From Warburgia ugandensis (lineage: Eukaryota; Streptophyta; Magnoliopsida; Canellales; Canellaceae), in the NCBI GenBank assembly GCA_035236585.1, contig CP141137.1, positions 13,408,327-13,472,326 of the forward strand: a stretch of 64,000 bases of DNA, written 5' to 3'. Shown piece by piece: positions 1 through 11,689 of this stretch. Positions within the stretch are counted from its first letter, which is position 1. Every line of letters begins with the position of its first letter. Made by a program: the position numbers and the translations under genes. The notes below the pieces were generated by a model. That model ran no database searches. It was not told the DNA's origin and worked only from the letters and a program-made list of their open reading frames with translations.

Positions 1-1009
1 TCCCATTGATCTTGATTATCATATCTTTCATGTATTTGTCAAATCATATATATACAGTCATTCCTCAACTCATTTATACTTCCTAATTGTTCTTTTAATC
101 ATCCTTACATAGGATGATTTGGATCTTTTTCCTTGGATTATATTGATCAATGTCTAATCTATTGATTTATATTTAAATCTAACATTCATACTAATTCAAA
201 AACATACATACTAACACAATATTATGTTTCTTATTATTCTTGATTATTCAAGATCTCCTTATGGATCTTATTTGATCTTTAATTATCTTAATTACCATTT
301 TTATTAGGATTAGATAGTTTACTATCCTTTTATGATCTTATTATTATTCAACCAGTTAATGTTTTACTGATTGAAGATAATTTATGCACTCTAATTCTAG
401 ACAGCTCCTCTTATTTTCAATTGACTAAGGTTTACTAGATATAAGCTGTTCATGGAGTGGTTAATTCAATCATCATGTAAAGAGGCATTTATACCTCACA
501 AACGTTGCCAAAAGATGGGAGAAGAGCGAGACTCTATTAGAGAACCCCCTTAATCACAATGTTCAACATTCACTGGGATGACTTTAGCTTAACCTTCATA
601 AGGTTCCTATAAGCATTAACCCTAAGTACTCTTGCTATTTGATTTTAATTAAATCCATGAAAATTTAAAATGTCATTCATGGGGTTTATTATTTTTCTAA
701 TTTGAGTTAAGAAAATGATATTCCTTATATTGTTCTACTAATTATAGCCATTACTATCATTAAGTCAATGTCCATATTCATTGTAAATGTTCATTAATAT
801 CTATGTTTCAAGACTTGATTCTTTTTCTAAAATAATAATATTATATTAAATATAATACTGCACCTCGATTTTCGTAAAAATTCCAATTAATTCCAGAAAA
901 ATTGGGGTTTTCACACCTTTTATCATTAATTTGTTTATAAATGATGCTATCTTCTCTCTTTTTAAGTTCCACTACTTAGTTTTTGGACACCTATTAAGTT
1001 CATTTCCTT
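1..1009. other. AT-rich non-coding, probable intron of C2-domain gene
   Basis: No coding exon is visible. The stretch is very AT-rich. Because the exon at 2935-3225 begins with a splice acceptor and no upstream C2-domain exon is visible, the stretch 1-2934 is inferred to be part of a long intron whose upstream exons lie outside the window. A retroelement leader fragment (405-690) lies inside. Confidence 0.4.
405..690. repeat. Fragment related to leader of the gag-only LTR element
   Basis: The segment shares a block order with 23170-23430, the untranslated leader of the LTR element at 17519-25950. Shared blocks include a start near TTGACTA, GGTTAAT, AAGAGGC(A/G)TTTA, ACCTCACAAA, a GGGAAGAGCGAG-like block, CTCTATTAGA and an AACCACAATG-like block. 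Similarity is moderate, so this is an old relic of a related element rather than a recent copy. Confidence 0.55.
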
Positions 1010-1755
1010 TTTCCATATTTAGATATAGATATCCATTATCATTAACCTATATTGTTAGGTCAAACTCTCACTGGATATTACCTTATAATTCTTACACATT
1101 GATCTTTCGGTATTCCTTAGCAGAAAAAGTCTATTTGGCTTTTATATGATCAACTTTTAAAGGTTGGTAAGTGTTCATCCCTCTTCTTAAAGTATGTATT
1201 TGTTATAGCTAGATTATATGCTAAAGCAAAATCAAGTATAACTTACCACATCTTATTTCTCTCTCCAATATCATACCCCTCTGTGTACCCTATCATATCC
1301 TCCTTTTTCTTTTCCTAAACGACCATTAAAGTCTGCTCCTATAATATCCCCTTTGTGTGGGGAATTTCTTTTATGACTTCTTCCGTATCTTCCCAAATTT
1401 GTCTCTTGATTCCATCTTCTAACTCTACTTGTGGTGCATATGCACTTATAATATTTATGATCTTTTATCTTAAAATAAGTTTTATTTGTATGCTTTTATC
1501 ACTAGTTCTTTTAATGTCTACAACTTTATCTTTTAATTCTTTATCTACCACTATCCCTACACCATTTCTATTATTGTCCTTTCCTACATATCAGAGCTTA
1601 TACCAATTGATTTCTCTAGTTTTAGCCCCTTTCCACCAGGTTTCTTGGATACAAGTAACGTTGACTCTCCTTCCTTTCATCGTATCTACTAACTTCATAC
1701 TCTTACATGTCAATGTGCCTACATTCCATGTGGCAATACGAATCTTATTCTCTTA
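1010..1755 (-). pseudogene. RTE-clade LINE endonuclease remnant
   Basis: Read on the minus strand from about 1740, the conceptual translation has the order of an RTE-type apurinic/apyrimidinic endonuclease: ATWNVGTLT, then CIQETWWKG, NRNGVGIVVDKEL, ISAYAPQVE, a G-A-D-F-N-G block in another frame, and downstream NTYFKKRDEHLPTF and SQIDFF. These are the catalytic-loop landmarks of the family. Several stops (after WYKL, after KLILR) and at least one frameshift show it is dead. No reverse transcriptase follows, so only the 5' part of ORF2 remains. The plus-strand ORF at 1355-1756 is its shadow. Confidence 0.8.
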
Positions 1756-2040
1756 ACCGAACCTATTTACCCTTGCAGTTCCCAAACAATGCAGGAATCC
1801 ATACATGCTTTCTACTGCACCAGGATTACGAGGCAAAGCCTTGCTTCCGAGTTAATTTGATAACACATATATACTCACATAAATCACAAAGTCTGCCAGA
1901 TTCATGCTCCAAACCAAATAAAATTTGCAGTTGACTTTTGAAGTTACTGCTTTTCCATTGTTCAGTAAAGTTGCTATCTTTTTGTCGCTTTCGTATATCA
2001 TGATTAGGCATCAATTAGAAAAGCATGCAAGACATGGTGA

Positions 2041-2302
2041 CATTCTATAAAGTGATAAGCTGTTAGTATCCTGCCAAATCCAGCATAATTGCCTGAAAGC
2101 AAAGAGGTTTCTGCAATATTTTGTACTGCCATATGGTATTAGATGGAACATAAGCCTCAATATTGCCTGATCCTTCTATAAAGTAATAAACTCGTAGTGT
2201 CCTGCCAAATCCAGCATAATTGCCTGAAAGCAAAGAGGCTTCAACATATTATGGACTGCCATATGGTATTAGATAGAACGTCAGCCTCAATATTGGTACT
2301 TG
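2041..2302. repeat. Tandem duplication, two units of about 131 bp
   Basis: Units start at 2041 (CATTCTATAAAGT) and 2172 (CCTTCTATAAAGT). They share CCTGCCAAATCCAGCATAAT, GCCTGAAAGCAAAGAGG and CTGCCATATGGTATTAGAT, with scattered substitutions. The pair lies in the probable intron upstream of the C2-domain exon. No coding content is seen. Confidence 0.85.
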
Positions 2303-2934
2303 AGGTTTATGTGCTTCATTTATTGATCTATATTTTGAAAAAGCATCAAACCTAAGATTGCACATGTTTCAATGATATGGCACTGGGCCTGGCTTCGCTC
2401 AATCAGATGGTGCCTTCTGTTGCACCCTTGAGAGTATGGTTCAGACATGGTTTCGACATATCAGAATTATAAGGAATTATAACTGTTCAGTGCTTTCATT
2501 AGTATTGCCTAGCAAGAAACTGATGCTTCACGATACTGAAGCATTTCCCAAGCTGTTTGTGTCTACCATGAGAACCTTCCCAAGCATGACCAGCAGTTCT
2601 TTAATTTCTCTTACAGTGATTTTTGGAAATGCCAGGCAGGATGCAAGAGCTCAAAATTGTGGGGGTAGAAAGCAAATGTGATAAATATAGGAGCCACATT
2701 AACCAAGACAAACATGAAGTTTGCAGTGTTGCAAAATAACAGCATATGTAACTGGTAGAATTTCAGTTACTGTTAACCCCCACACTGAAATATATGTGAT
2801 CATAAGAGATACTTGTATTTATGTTTCTGTTTCGATATTTTGGGAATTATCATGCTTATTTTGCTTGAGAACCAGTTCATCCACTTGTGTTGATCCTTTT
2901 TTAAAATCATTACCATCGTCTTGCATGATTGCAG

Positions 2935-3225
2935 ATTGTGTATGACAAAGACACATTCAGCCCAGACGACAAAATGGGAGAGGCCCAATTGGACATAATA
3001 CCTTTCATAGAAGCTGTCAAAATGCGTTTGGAAGGCACCCCTAGTGGCACAATAGTCAGAAAACTCACACCAACCAGAGAAAACTGTCTGGCTGAAGAAA
3101 GCCACATCATCTGGGCAGATGGGCAGGTTGTCCAAGATGTTGTTCTCAGGTTGAAAAATGTGGAATGTGGTGAGGTGGAACTGCAGTTACACTGGATCGA
3201 TGTTCCTGGTAGCAAGGGTTTATAG
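2935..3225 (+). CDS. Last exon of a C2-domain CAR/GAP1-type protein
   Basis: The exon opens after an acceptor (ATTGCAG at 2928-2934) in phase 0 and runs 96 codons to a TAG at 3223-3225. It encodes the C-terminal half of a small plant C2 protein. YDKDTFSPDD at the start is the calcium-binding loop 3 region, followed by KMGEAQLDI. Further on, NCLAEES, VVQDVVLRL, ECGEVELQL and the end WIDVPGSKGL are typical of the C2-domain ABA-related (CAR)/OsGAP1 family. By family knowledge these proteins bind membrane phospholipid in a calcium-dependent way and recruit ABA receptors or small GTPase/Obg partners. Family proteins are about 165-180 residues, so roughly half is missing here. The N-terminal exons are not visible in 1-2934 and probably lie upstream of the window. 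The ATG at 2929 belongs to the intron end and is not a real start. Confidence 0.85.
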   Translation: MVYDKDTFSPDDKMGEAQLDIIPFIEAVKMRLEGTPSGTIVRKLTPTRENCLAEESHIIWADGQVVQDVVLRLKNVECGEVELQLHWIDVPGSKGL

Positions 3226-5656
3226 ACAGAGGTCTGCTAAAGTGCTTGTTCAACTTGGAAACCCAAATTTCTGAGGGGTGTGATTGTCAGACTACATATG
3301 TATGTAAAGAAATGCTATCTTAAAGCAAAATAAGTTTCCTGCAGGCTAGATGTTTGTTCAGTCTAAGAACATATTTAGAACATATTTTGCCCCCATGAAG
3401 ACTTCGTGTTGGCAGCACTAGATGCTATGTATGGGGATGGTATGATCCATTTATTATGTTCAGTTTTCCTTAGATTGCCTAGATTCCGAAATTCATGATC
3501 ATGGGATGAATCCAACTATTTTGTTTTGGCTTTATTAATGATGCCCATTAAAATTATCAACTGTAAAACATATTTGATTTTCCTTAGGTTGGATAGATAC
3601 CAAAATTTATGATCATGGGCTACTCGATAAATATGAATTTCTGCAGGTGGCCTAAATTAATAAGCCAGGCAAACAAAGTGAATTAGTCAGATCACCCAAA
3701 TCTGGAGCCTATCTTTATTGCATTTTCAAATGCATCATTTTCAGGTTCTCCCTATCAGTTCTCTGGGTAAATTTAAAATTAAGTCAATTGGCACTCTAGT
3801 TCATCATTTGTTCAACCCATTTTGGCAAAAGCTTATATACGTATTAAGTGCGTATTGGGGATTTTTTTTTTTTTTTTTTATTGTTTTCTAGAATATCTCA
3901 CAATATAAAAATGTTAAATTTCTATTATAAAACATTCTAGAATGCAATGAAAATAACAAAGTAAGTTTCCCAACGCACACTAAATCACCCAACTAAGCAA
4001 TTTTCAGATGCACCTAATAGTAAAGGATGGCAGCAAGCAAAGAGATTCCCAATTTATTCAAATGCAGCAGAATCAGCTATTGACGGAGGTGGAAGGCTAT
4101 GGAGGAAATAGATCCTAATGAATTTATCGGCAGACTTAACGGGTGTAGGCGTCTTCATCATTTCAGCTCTAAAGATTTGTGCTAGAAGGAGATTCAACTT
4201 CATAAATTTGATGGCTGAAAAATCCGAAAAGAGCTACATGGGTAAGGGATAACTTAATCTAACTGATAGAAAGGCATACGGTGAGCTTCTACCATAACCG
4301 TGTAGCTGATGCTAGAGGGGAGTGTTAGAAGGCAGCAGCTAAGAACCACCTTTCCTTACTTGAGCAGCATCATTCCCAATTGATCGATGGTGATTGGCAG
4401 CCACCTCGAGGTGTTTGTGGGCATTTAACGATTTGTTGCAATCAATAGTTGCAAAAGGTATAGTAGCTTCTCTGTTTTTTCTTTAATTCCCTCTTGTGCC
4501 ATCGAAGGTCGACATAGAGCTTTCAACCTCCTTGGTCAGCTGAGTCCACTCGTCAGCATCGTACTCTCTCTATTAATACATCCCTTCAACTTTGACAGAG
4601 AAAACATGCAAACTTGAAGTTTATATTGTTAGTGTGATTGGAGGTGGAGCTAAAATGATCGGGTGTAGGGTCTACCCAAAGTTTTCTTCACAGAAGTTTT
4701 ACAAATCTGCAACATAAGAGGAGGGGTATTTCCTGAGAAGCAGCTTGACCCATCCACTGTCCTGATGCTAAATGGGTGATAAACAGTCTAACTGTTCATT
4801 TTGTTTGGGGATCAGAACAGAAGTGGAATGTCATTCTTTCTACATGAGCTGCTAAAGAGTTTCTACAAACATCTAGATCGACAAATAACAACATATAAGC
4901 CGTTCAACATAAACCACAAGTAATGAACGAGAAAATGAAGAATAGAGATCAAGGTAACACACAAATTTAGGTGGAAAACCCTATCTAATTAAGAGGCAAA
5001 AGCTGCACCCTGGCCTTATAAGCAATGGTGCAAGGAATCTTTTGATTCGGTGACCAGGGCTACAGCCTATGCATGAGAGTGTGTATCTACCATTCAAAAA
5101 AAAAAAGAAAGAGAGGCAAAAACTATGGGGCTCAAGTACCAAATTCTTCTTCCTAGGTTCGATACTGGGCATAAGTGTATGTCTACATTAAAAAGTGATA
5201 ATAATTAAGAGGCAAAAAACATGGGGCTCAAGCACCATACTTTCTTCCCATGCCAAATCTTGCGTGGGAATCACCATTTTTTCAATTGCTCAAAAAAACC
5301 CTTCTTCTCTAGTTTTATCTAACCTTCTACAATGAGAATAGAAACCCTCTTCTCTTTCTCTTTACAAGATTAAGAAAACTCTCCTCACAAGCTCTTTCCC
5401 AAGAGGAATACACATTGATACAATCCAAAAGAGAGAAATGCGTGTGTGCATAGACGCACACACATAGCTAGCTAGCAATGGTCTATATATGAAGAAAACT
5501 ACCTAAAACATATTATCCTAATTCCTAGATCTACTTGAAATTTCCTCAACAAGGGAAAAATGCCACCTCAAACATCCTAACAATATATGAGATTTCTGGG
5601 GTCACGAGCAATCTATGTCATGCCCAAGATTGTTAATAGTTTGGATATTTGTCTTT

Positions 5657-5657
<1 letters not shown>
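3226..5657. other. 3' flank of C2 gene and intergenic DNA, no gene seen
   Basis: The first few hundred bases are presumably the 3' UTR of the C2 gene. The rest has only short AT-rich open frames and a poly-T run (about 3861-3879). The ORF on the minus strand at 4981-5172 lacks any recognisable motif. Two related blocks near 3468-3500 and 3580-3615 share a TTTTCCTTAG...ATGATCATGGG pattern, a weak local repeat. Confidence 0.5.

Positions 5658-5719
<62 letters not shown>
5658..5719. repeat. (AG)31 microsatellite
   Basis: An uninterrupted 62 bp AG/GA dinucleotide run. It creates spurious open frames on both strands (Arg-Glu and Ser-Leu repeats) that should not be read as proteins. Confidence 0.98.
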
Positions 5720-5722
<3 letters not shown>

Positions 5723-7044
5723 CACATTTTATGAACAAAATTCCTCCACCCTTTTCAAATTTGAATCTTAATACTAGAAAAAAACATTTATAGCACGGGT
5801 TCAAGACGAGCTTGGAGAGAGCAACAAAGTGTGAATGATTGCAAATCACTTATAAAGCACAATCGTCAGGACATGACAACATACAAAGCAAGTATAAGCC
5901 TCAACCCATATCTTGCGTTTGTTTACATTAATTATTTGTCTTGATATCAAAATTTTTACACTTTCAAATGGTCAATAAAATATAGTTTCTACCATACTCT
6001 TTATGTGCATGAATAAAAAATATGGTGTTCAAAGTGTCTTTCAGATAATCTTTGAAATTAGAACTGCTTTAAACCAACATCGAAAATGTTTTAGAAGAAA
6101 ACAAAGCAATTCAGATGTGCTTTCTAGTAACCAAACTTTTTTGAAAAATTATGATAATCCCATTGGCTGACAAAATTACTTTTCAAATGACCTAAACTTA
6201 GAGTTTTCTTATCAGATTTTTGGTTTTTAGCATAATATACCATTTTAGAATTTTTGAGTACTTAAAATCAAAGAAATGTCCTTAGCATTTGAGTTTTAAA
6301 ATTTTGATCAAAGCTCCAAAAGTTTGATTTTGTACTAGGATATAAAACTTGACTTTTTTTCTCTTTGAATTAGGTAATAAACATTTTACTCAACTCAAGT
6401 GGGGGATATTTCTCATTTAATTATAAATAATAAAAAAACCCTCCTCTTTTCTATTTCATGTTGTTTTAGGCATATTAGGTAAAACACCCCTCTTTTCTAT
6501 TTTAAATAAAAATATCACCATAGGGCCTATTTGTATTTGAAATGACTTATATTCTCTTGGAAAAAGAGTCCTTTATGTTTGGTTATGTGGGATATGAATA
6601 TTTTCAAAAGAATTTTGTAAGATTTCTAAAAAGATATACTATTCTATTTAAATTAACTTGAACTAGGGCCCACTTTATGTAGACAAGTGGGACTTATCAT
6701 CATAAAAAAAATGCCCTATGAGTGGACTTCTCTAATTTAAAATTATTTTTAGAAATAGGAATATCCCATCTTTGAAAAAAAAATTATGAAAATCATGATT
6801 TAAAAACTTAGGTCGCCACACCAACCCATTTGTGTCTCCAACCTCCTCTAACATAATTGCTTCTTTCAATAAAATGAGTTTAGATTTTTAGTATTTCTTT
6901 GCCTTTAATAACAAAGGTTAATCATTGAATTAAGATTATGACTCTACTCTCAAAAGTTCCCAAGAGAAAAGGTCATAATATCCATTTGAATGAAGAAGAA
7001 ATTAAAATCATTAACATAATTGCAAATGTACAAAAGAAACGTTT
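5720..7044. other. AT-rich intergenic DNA, nothing recognised
   Basis: No ORF with homology, RNA gene or bounded element is seen. The text near 6526 (GGGCCTATTTGTATTTG) looks like the edge of a small transposon, but no matching inverted end was found. Confidence 0.4.
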
Positions 7045-7920
7045 GTTTTGCAAAAATGCCCAATTTTTTTTGTGTTTTGCAAATTTGCTATTAAGTTTTA
7101 ATGAGCTTTGTAAAATTACCATTCTGATAGGTTTTCATCCTCTTTCCTTATTAGTTATTATGAAATTCTGATATTACCCTTCAAACTGTCATCAATTTCA
7201 CTCCCTTTTCTAGTGGTATCGTCAGAAATTGCTACTATGGGAATCGCTTTGCACCCTGTGGTGCTTGGTAGGAGCAAAAATACATCATAAAGAATTTCAA
7301 GTCTCTACTTTTGGCCATCTTCCCCCACCTACCATTTCTGGCCATCCAAATCTGGCATCCCCTCTAGTGAGATCCCCTCTCTCATGCCTTTTTGAGTAGG
7401 TCTAGGACACCCCCACCCCGATCACCTCACCCTTCTAGCAAGATACCTCTCACCCCCACTTTCAATGAGATCCCAACCGTTCCATGTAGATCCAATCACC
7501 CCCACCCCTAACTACCAAGATCCCCCTCCCCACCTCGATTGCCTGCCCTTCCTAGCAAGATACCCCCCACCCCAATTGCCTCCCCTTTCCCACCCCCATG
7601 ATGTCCTATTTTTTACCATTTCAAGCAGATCCATGTAACCTCACCTCCCCTTCCTTATTTATGGCCTTTTCCTTCTAGAGAGATCTTGTCTAGATCCACT
7701 TAAAATCACCCCCAGCATTTCTATTGAGATTCACACCTCTCTTTCCATGAAGTGGCAAGTTACCATCGTCTATCATTTTTTCCAATGTCGGTCATTTTCT
7801 TTTGGCATCCTTGAGAAGGGCAAAGATGAAATTTTAAAATTTTTAGCATGGAACAAATCTCATGAAAACTTAATAGAAAATTTGTAAAACTCAAAAAATA
7901 TTGGACATTTTTGCAAAATT
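7045..7920. mobile_element. Long-TIR Mutator-like element with GC-richer interior
   Basis: The left end (7046-7105) and the reverse complement of the right end (about 7858-7918) match over about 60 bp. Both read TTTTGCAAAAATG(C/T)CCAA, then a T-rich run, GTTTT(G/A)CAAATTT, CTATTAAGTTTT and ATGAG. Long terminal inverted repeats around a much more C-rich interior (7210-7760, with repeated GAGATCCCCTC-like words) and no transposase fit a non-autonomous MULE, possibly one that captured host DNA. A clean 9 bp target duplication could not be fixed because the flanks are A/T-rich. A related element lies at 32967-33579. Confidence 0.7.
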
Positions 7921-8189
7921 GGCTAAATGTAATGAATTTTTGCCAAAAAAAAAAAACCCTTAAGGAAAACTTAGGATCAACAATACCCTTTCAAAAGTTG
8001 AGCATAAAATATTAATAAGCATGTTGTTTTAGTACCAAGATGTATTTGCATGGTCCCATGAAGACATGCTAGAGATCGTCCCAAAGATAATGAAATGCAA
8101 AATTCCCCTCTTTTTGACTGCATAACTAGTGCAACAAAGATTAATGAGGAAGGAAATGAGAGATAAGGCTGAGAAAGCAATGAAACAAA

Positions 8190-10950
8190 AAGATGTAAAG
8201 TTTATTACAGTAGTTCAATAACCAAAGTAGGTGTCCAACATTGTGAACAAATTTGTGTTGATTTTAGGGACTTAAACAAGGCCTAGATGCCTTATAATCC
8301 TTCATGAAAGGATTCTTGAGATACAATTAGATTTTCATGGCTCACAAAGATTAAGAAAAGACTTTCTTTATTGCACCTTAAGGAATATTATGCTATATTG
8401 TTATGGCCTATGGCTTAAAGAATGTCGGAGCTATGTGTCATGAGTAACCACTGCCCTCCTACGTGACATGATACATAAGGAAGTTAAGGTATACATTGAT
8501 GATATAATTGTAAAATCAAGAAAGGTAGGAAGGACAATATGAGGCTTTGCAAGAGTTCTTTGAACTCAACCCCCAAAAAGGAGTCTTTAGAGTCACCTCA
8601 AAAAAACTACTTGGTTTTATGGTCACACAAGGGACATAGAAGTTGCTCCATCTAACACAAAAGTAATAGAAGAGATACCTCAACCAAGGACTAAAAAAGA
8701 GATCCGAGGTCTCCTACAAAAAGTGTAGTTTCACAATTGCTTCATTTCACATCTCACTACTGCATGTGAGCCTATTCTAAAGTTACTAAAGAAATGAAAC
8801 AAAGAAAAATGGGATGAGAAGTGTTAAGAGGCCTCCAAAATGATTAATAGACACATGTCCAACATTCTAGTTGTGGTGCCATCCTCACTAGATATGCCAT
8901 TTCTATTCCACTTGTCTGTCTAAGAATCAACAATTGGGTGTATCCTAGCCCCAAAAGATTTTAAAGAGTAGGAGAGATCAATCTATTACCTTAGCAAGTA
9001 GATGTTGTAGTATAAATAAAGATATTCTGCCTTGAAAAAGACATGTCTCACTACACTGTGGGCTACATGGAAACTTCTGACATTACCTGATCAATAGGGA
9101 AGTAAATAGTGTCACAAATGGATTCCTTGAAATATCCTTTTGAGCAATTGGCCCTTATTAGAAGGATTTCAAGGTGGTTGTTATTACTATCAAAGTTTGA
9201 TCTCCAATATGTTACTTAGAAAGTTGTAAAGGGAAAAGCAGTGGTAGATCATTTCTTTGAACATTCGGTCCTCACATTAGACTCAATAGGAGATGCGTTT
9301 CTGGATGAAAAAGTTCTTATAATTGTGAGACCATATCAAGAGTATGAATTTATTTCAATGGTGCATCAAATCAATGGATGATGCAAGGAGTCAGAGTAGT
9401 CTTAGTTTCTCCTAACAAGTATCATGTTCATTTCTCCCTAATGATAATGTTTCATTGCACCAACAATGAAGAAAAATATGAGTTTCTATATTCTTCATTT
9501 ACTAGACCAACAGAGAATGATAGATAAAGAAAGAAAGGCTGAAGCTCTATGGGGAGTATTTAGAACACTTGGTAAGTTAGTTTGATAGGATCACCTTCAC
9601 CTCTGTGAAGAGAACTAGCAATAATTTTGCAAATGCCCTAGACACTTCGGCATCTATCATAAACTAACCTAAATGAGCAAAGATGAAGCCCATCCAAGTG
9701 GAATAAAGGAAGGCGCCAGACTATGCATGTTCTACATTTTTAGAAGGATCTAGCGTCAATGTTGTACATGAAGTGCAAAAACTATGGTATCATGACATTT
9801 AGTACAACATTCAGCATCGACAATTCCTTGAACAAGTAAGTCCACAGCAAAAGGTCATATAATAAGCATGGAGCATCTTCTTGAGGTGCGTCAACACAAA
9901 AGAAGCCCCAAAACTATTAAGATATTTGTGTAGGGGCATGTGGATTTCACATGGGGCATAGAGCCTTCATTAGAAAAATACTCCACCAAGGATACTATTG
10001 GCTAATTATGCAAAAAAGATAGCATTGACCATGCAAAGAAGTGTTAAAGGAGTCCGGTGTAGGTAGACCATGATCACTTACCTCCCTTAGAGCTCAACAT
10101 GATGTCTTTCTCATTACCTTTTGCTACTTGGGAACTTGATCTCATAGGAAAGATTGCCCCACCATCACACATTGGGCATGAATTTACATTAGTTACCATT
10201 GATTACTTCTCCAAGTGGGTCAAGAATTTTCATTAGTTGCCATTGATTACTTCTACAAGCAAAGTCATTCAAGAAACTCATAGTAGCTCATGTGGCCAAG
10301 TTCATTCAAACAAACATCATGTACCATTATTGGGGTACCCCATGAGATCATCACAAATAATGGGTTCCATTTCAAGAAAGAGGTCACCATCTTGTTGCAA
10401 AATGAGGAATCAGAAGACAAAAATCTTCATTATTTTGACCGCTAATGAATGGGGCATTGGAGGCAGCCACTAAGAACCTAAAGAATATTCTAAGCAAGAT
10501 GATCTAGAGGGCAAAAGAATGGTTAGAGAAACTAGTACATGCATTATGCTCATATTGCACAATAGTCCAGGACCTCAATAGGAGCCACTTAGTTCCATTA
10601 GTTTATGAAATAGAGGTAATTCTTTATATAGAATTAGAAATTCTATCCTTGAGAGTCTCACTAACAGAGGAACTAACTCAAGAGAAAAAGATCAAGCTTC
10701 ACAAAAAGACTTGCTTCTCTTTGATGAAAGCAGGACCTAGGCTATGCATCACATACAAGGGTACCAACACCAAATAGTCAATGCCTTCAACAAATTCTTT
10801 GTCTCCAAGAGAAAGAGATATAGTGTTGAAAGAGAAGAAGGCACACATCCACGACTTGAGGGGCAAGTTACGTGAGAAATGGAAATGACCATTCTAGATT
10901 AAGCAAATCATGATATGAGGACCTCTCATATTATAGAGAAAGGATAGTAC
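8190..10950 (+). pseudogene. Tat-lineage Ty3/gypsy pol remnant (RT, RNase H x2, integrase)
   Basis: Frameshifted fragments in the right order identify the polyprotein. VDFRDLNKA (8257-8283) opens the reverse transcriptase; VYIDDIIVKS with the catalytic Asp-Asp at 8498-8503 is its active site. PRTKKEIRGLLQ (about 8683) leads into the first RNase H region, including YYLSK-like and KAVVDHF-like words up to about 9260. A second, archaeal-type RNase H (about 9360-9660: GVRVVLVSPNK, CTNNEEKYE) is diagnostic of the Tat lineage. Integrase has a zinc-binding-like HQGYYWLIMQ region (9985-10060), PPLELNMMSFSLPFATWELDLIGK-type linker text, HEFTLVTIDYFSKWVK, and EIITNNGFHFKKE (10345-10385). Many stops and frameshifts show it is dead. 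A 44 bp direct duplication (10189 and 10233) lies in the integrase core. No gag, protease, 5' LTR or primer site was found upstream. Confidence 0.85.
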
Positions 10951-11689
10951 AAGTTAATAGATCCTATTACTATTGACAAGTTACAAAAATTATACATGTA
11001 ACTAAACCCATGCCTCTTGAACTACATAAGACCTGATTGTGCTAAAATGGGTATGCAAGCAACCTACCCCAAGTAAGGGGCAAACCAAGATTAATAACTT
11101 TGTAACTACTAGTTTTCTATTTTAGTTAATATATTAAGATTTCTATTTAATAAAAGAGTATTCATTAAAAAGGCGAAGGGTTACTCAAAGTTTAAAAAAA
11201 AATTTCTAAGGAAAATAGATATATAGGATAGATCCTACTTTAGGGATGATAATCATAAAGGATAAAAGCTTAGCCCAAGTAATCTTCATCAGTTTCAGCA
11301 TATGAGGAATCATCATCTCACTCATCTCCAACATTTGAGGGTCCAACTAAGCCTCCTCTAGGATATTTATGTCAGCATTAGTCAAACGACTGTTGGGCCA
11401 AAGGTTGGATTCTTGTGCATAAAAGAAAGATAATCCATTCATCCCATTCCCATGAAGAAAAACCCACAACATTAATGTAAACTCGCCACAACATTAATGT
11501 AAACTCATCTAATTTTTTTTTGAAATAAGTGCATCCAAAAAATTACCAAAGAAAAAGTGTTTCACCTTCCTAATAAAAGTGAGTCCCTAATGAATAGACA
11601 AAGTCCAAATATCCTTGCTACTCAACTTCCTCTAGAGTTCCTCCATCTGCCTTGGATGACATTGCCTCTTATGTTAGTGAAAGCTTCCC
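10951..11689. other. Region 3' of the Tat pol, no gene seen
   Basis: AT-rich sequence between the end of the integrase and the tandem repeats. A short direct duplication (ACAACATTAATGTAAACTC) occurs twice at about 11467-11510. It is probably untranslated 3' sequence of the Tat element. Confidence 0.4.

Noticed and set aside
1355-1756. 133-codon plus-strand ORF, membrane-protein-like
   Set aside because: It is the antisense shadow of the RTE endonuclease, which has recognisable catalytic motifs on the minus strand.
5587-5849. ORFs on both strands with Arg-Glu or Ser-Leu runs
   Set aside because: They are translations of the (AG)31 microsatellite; the same applies to 18478-19032, 25189-25401 and 38173-38403.
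6938-7171. 77-codon ORF at the left MULE end
   Set aside because: It is AT-rich and runs through the terminal inverted repeat; no domain.
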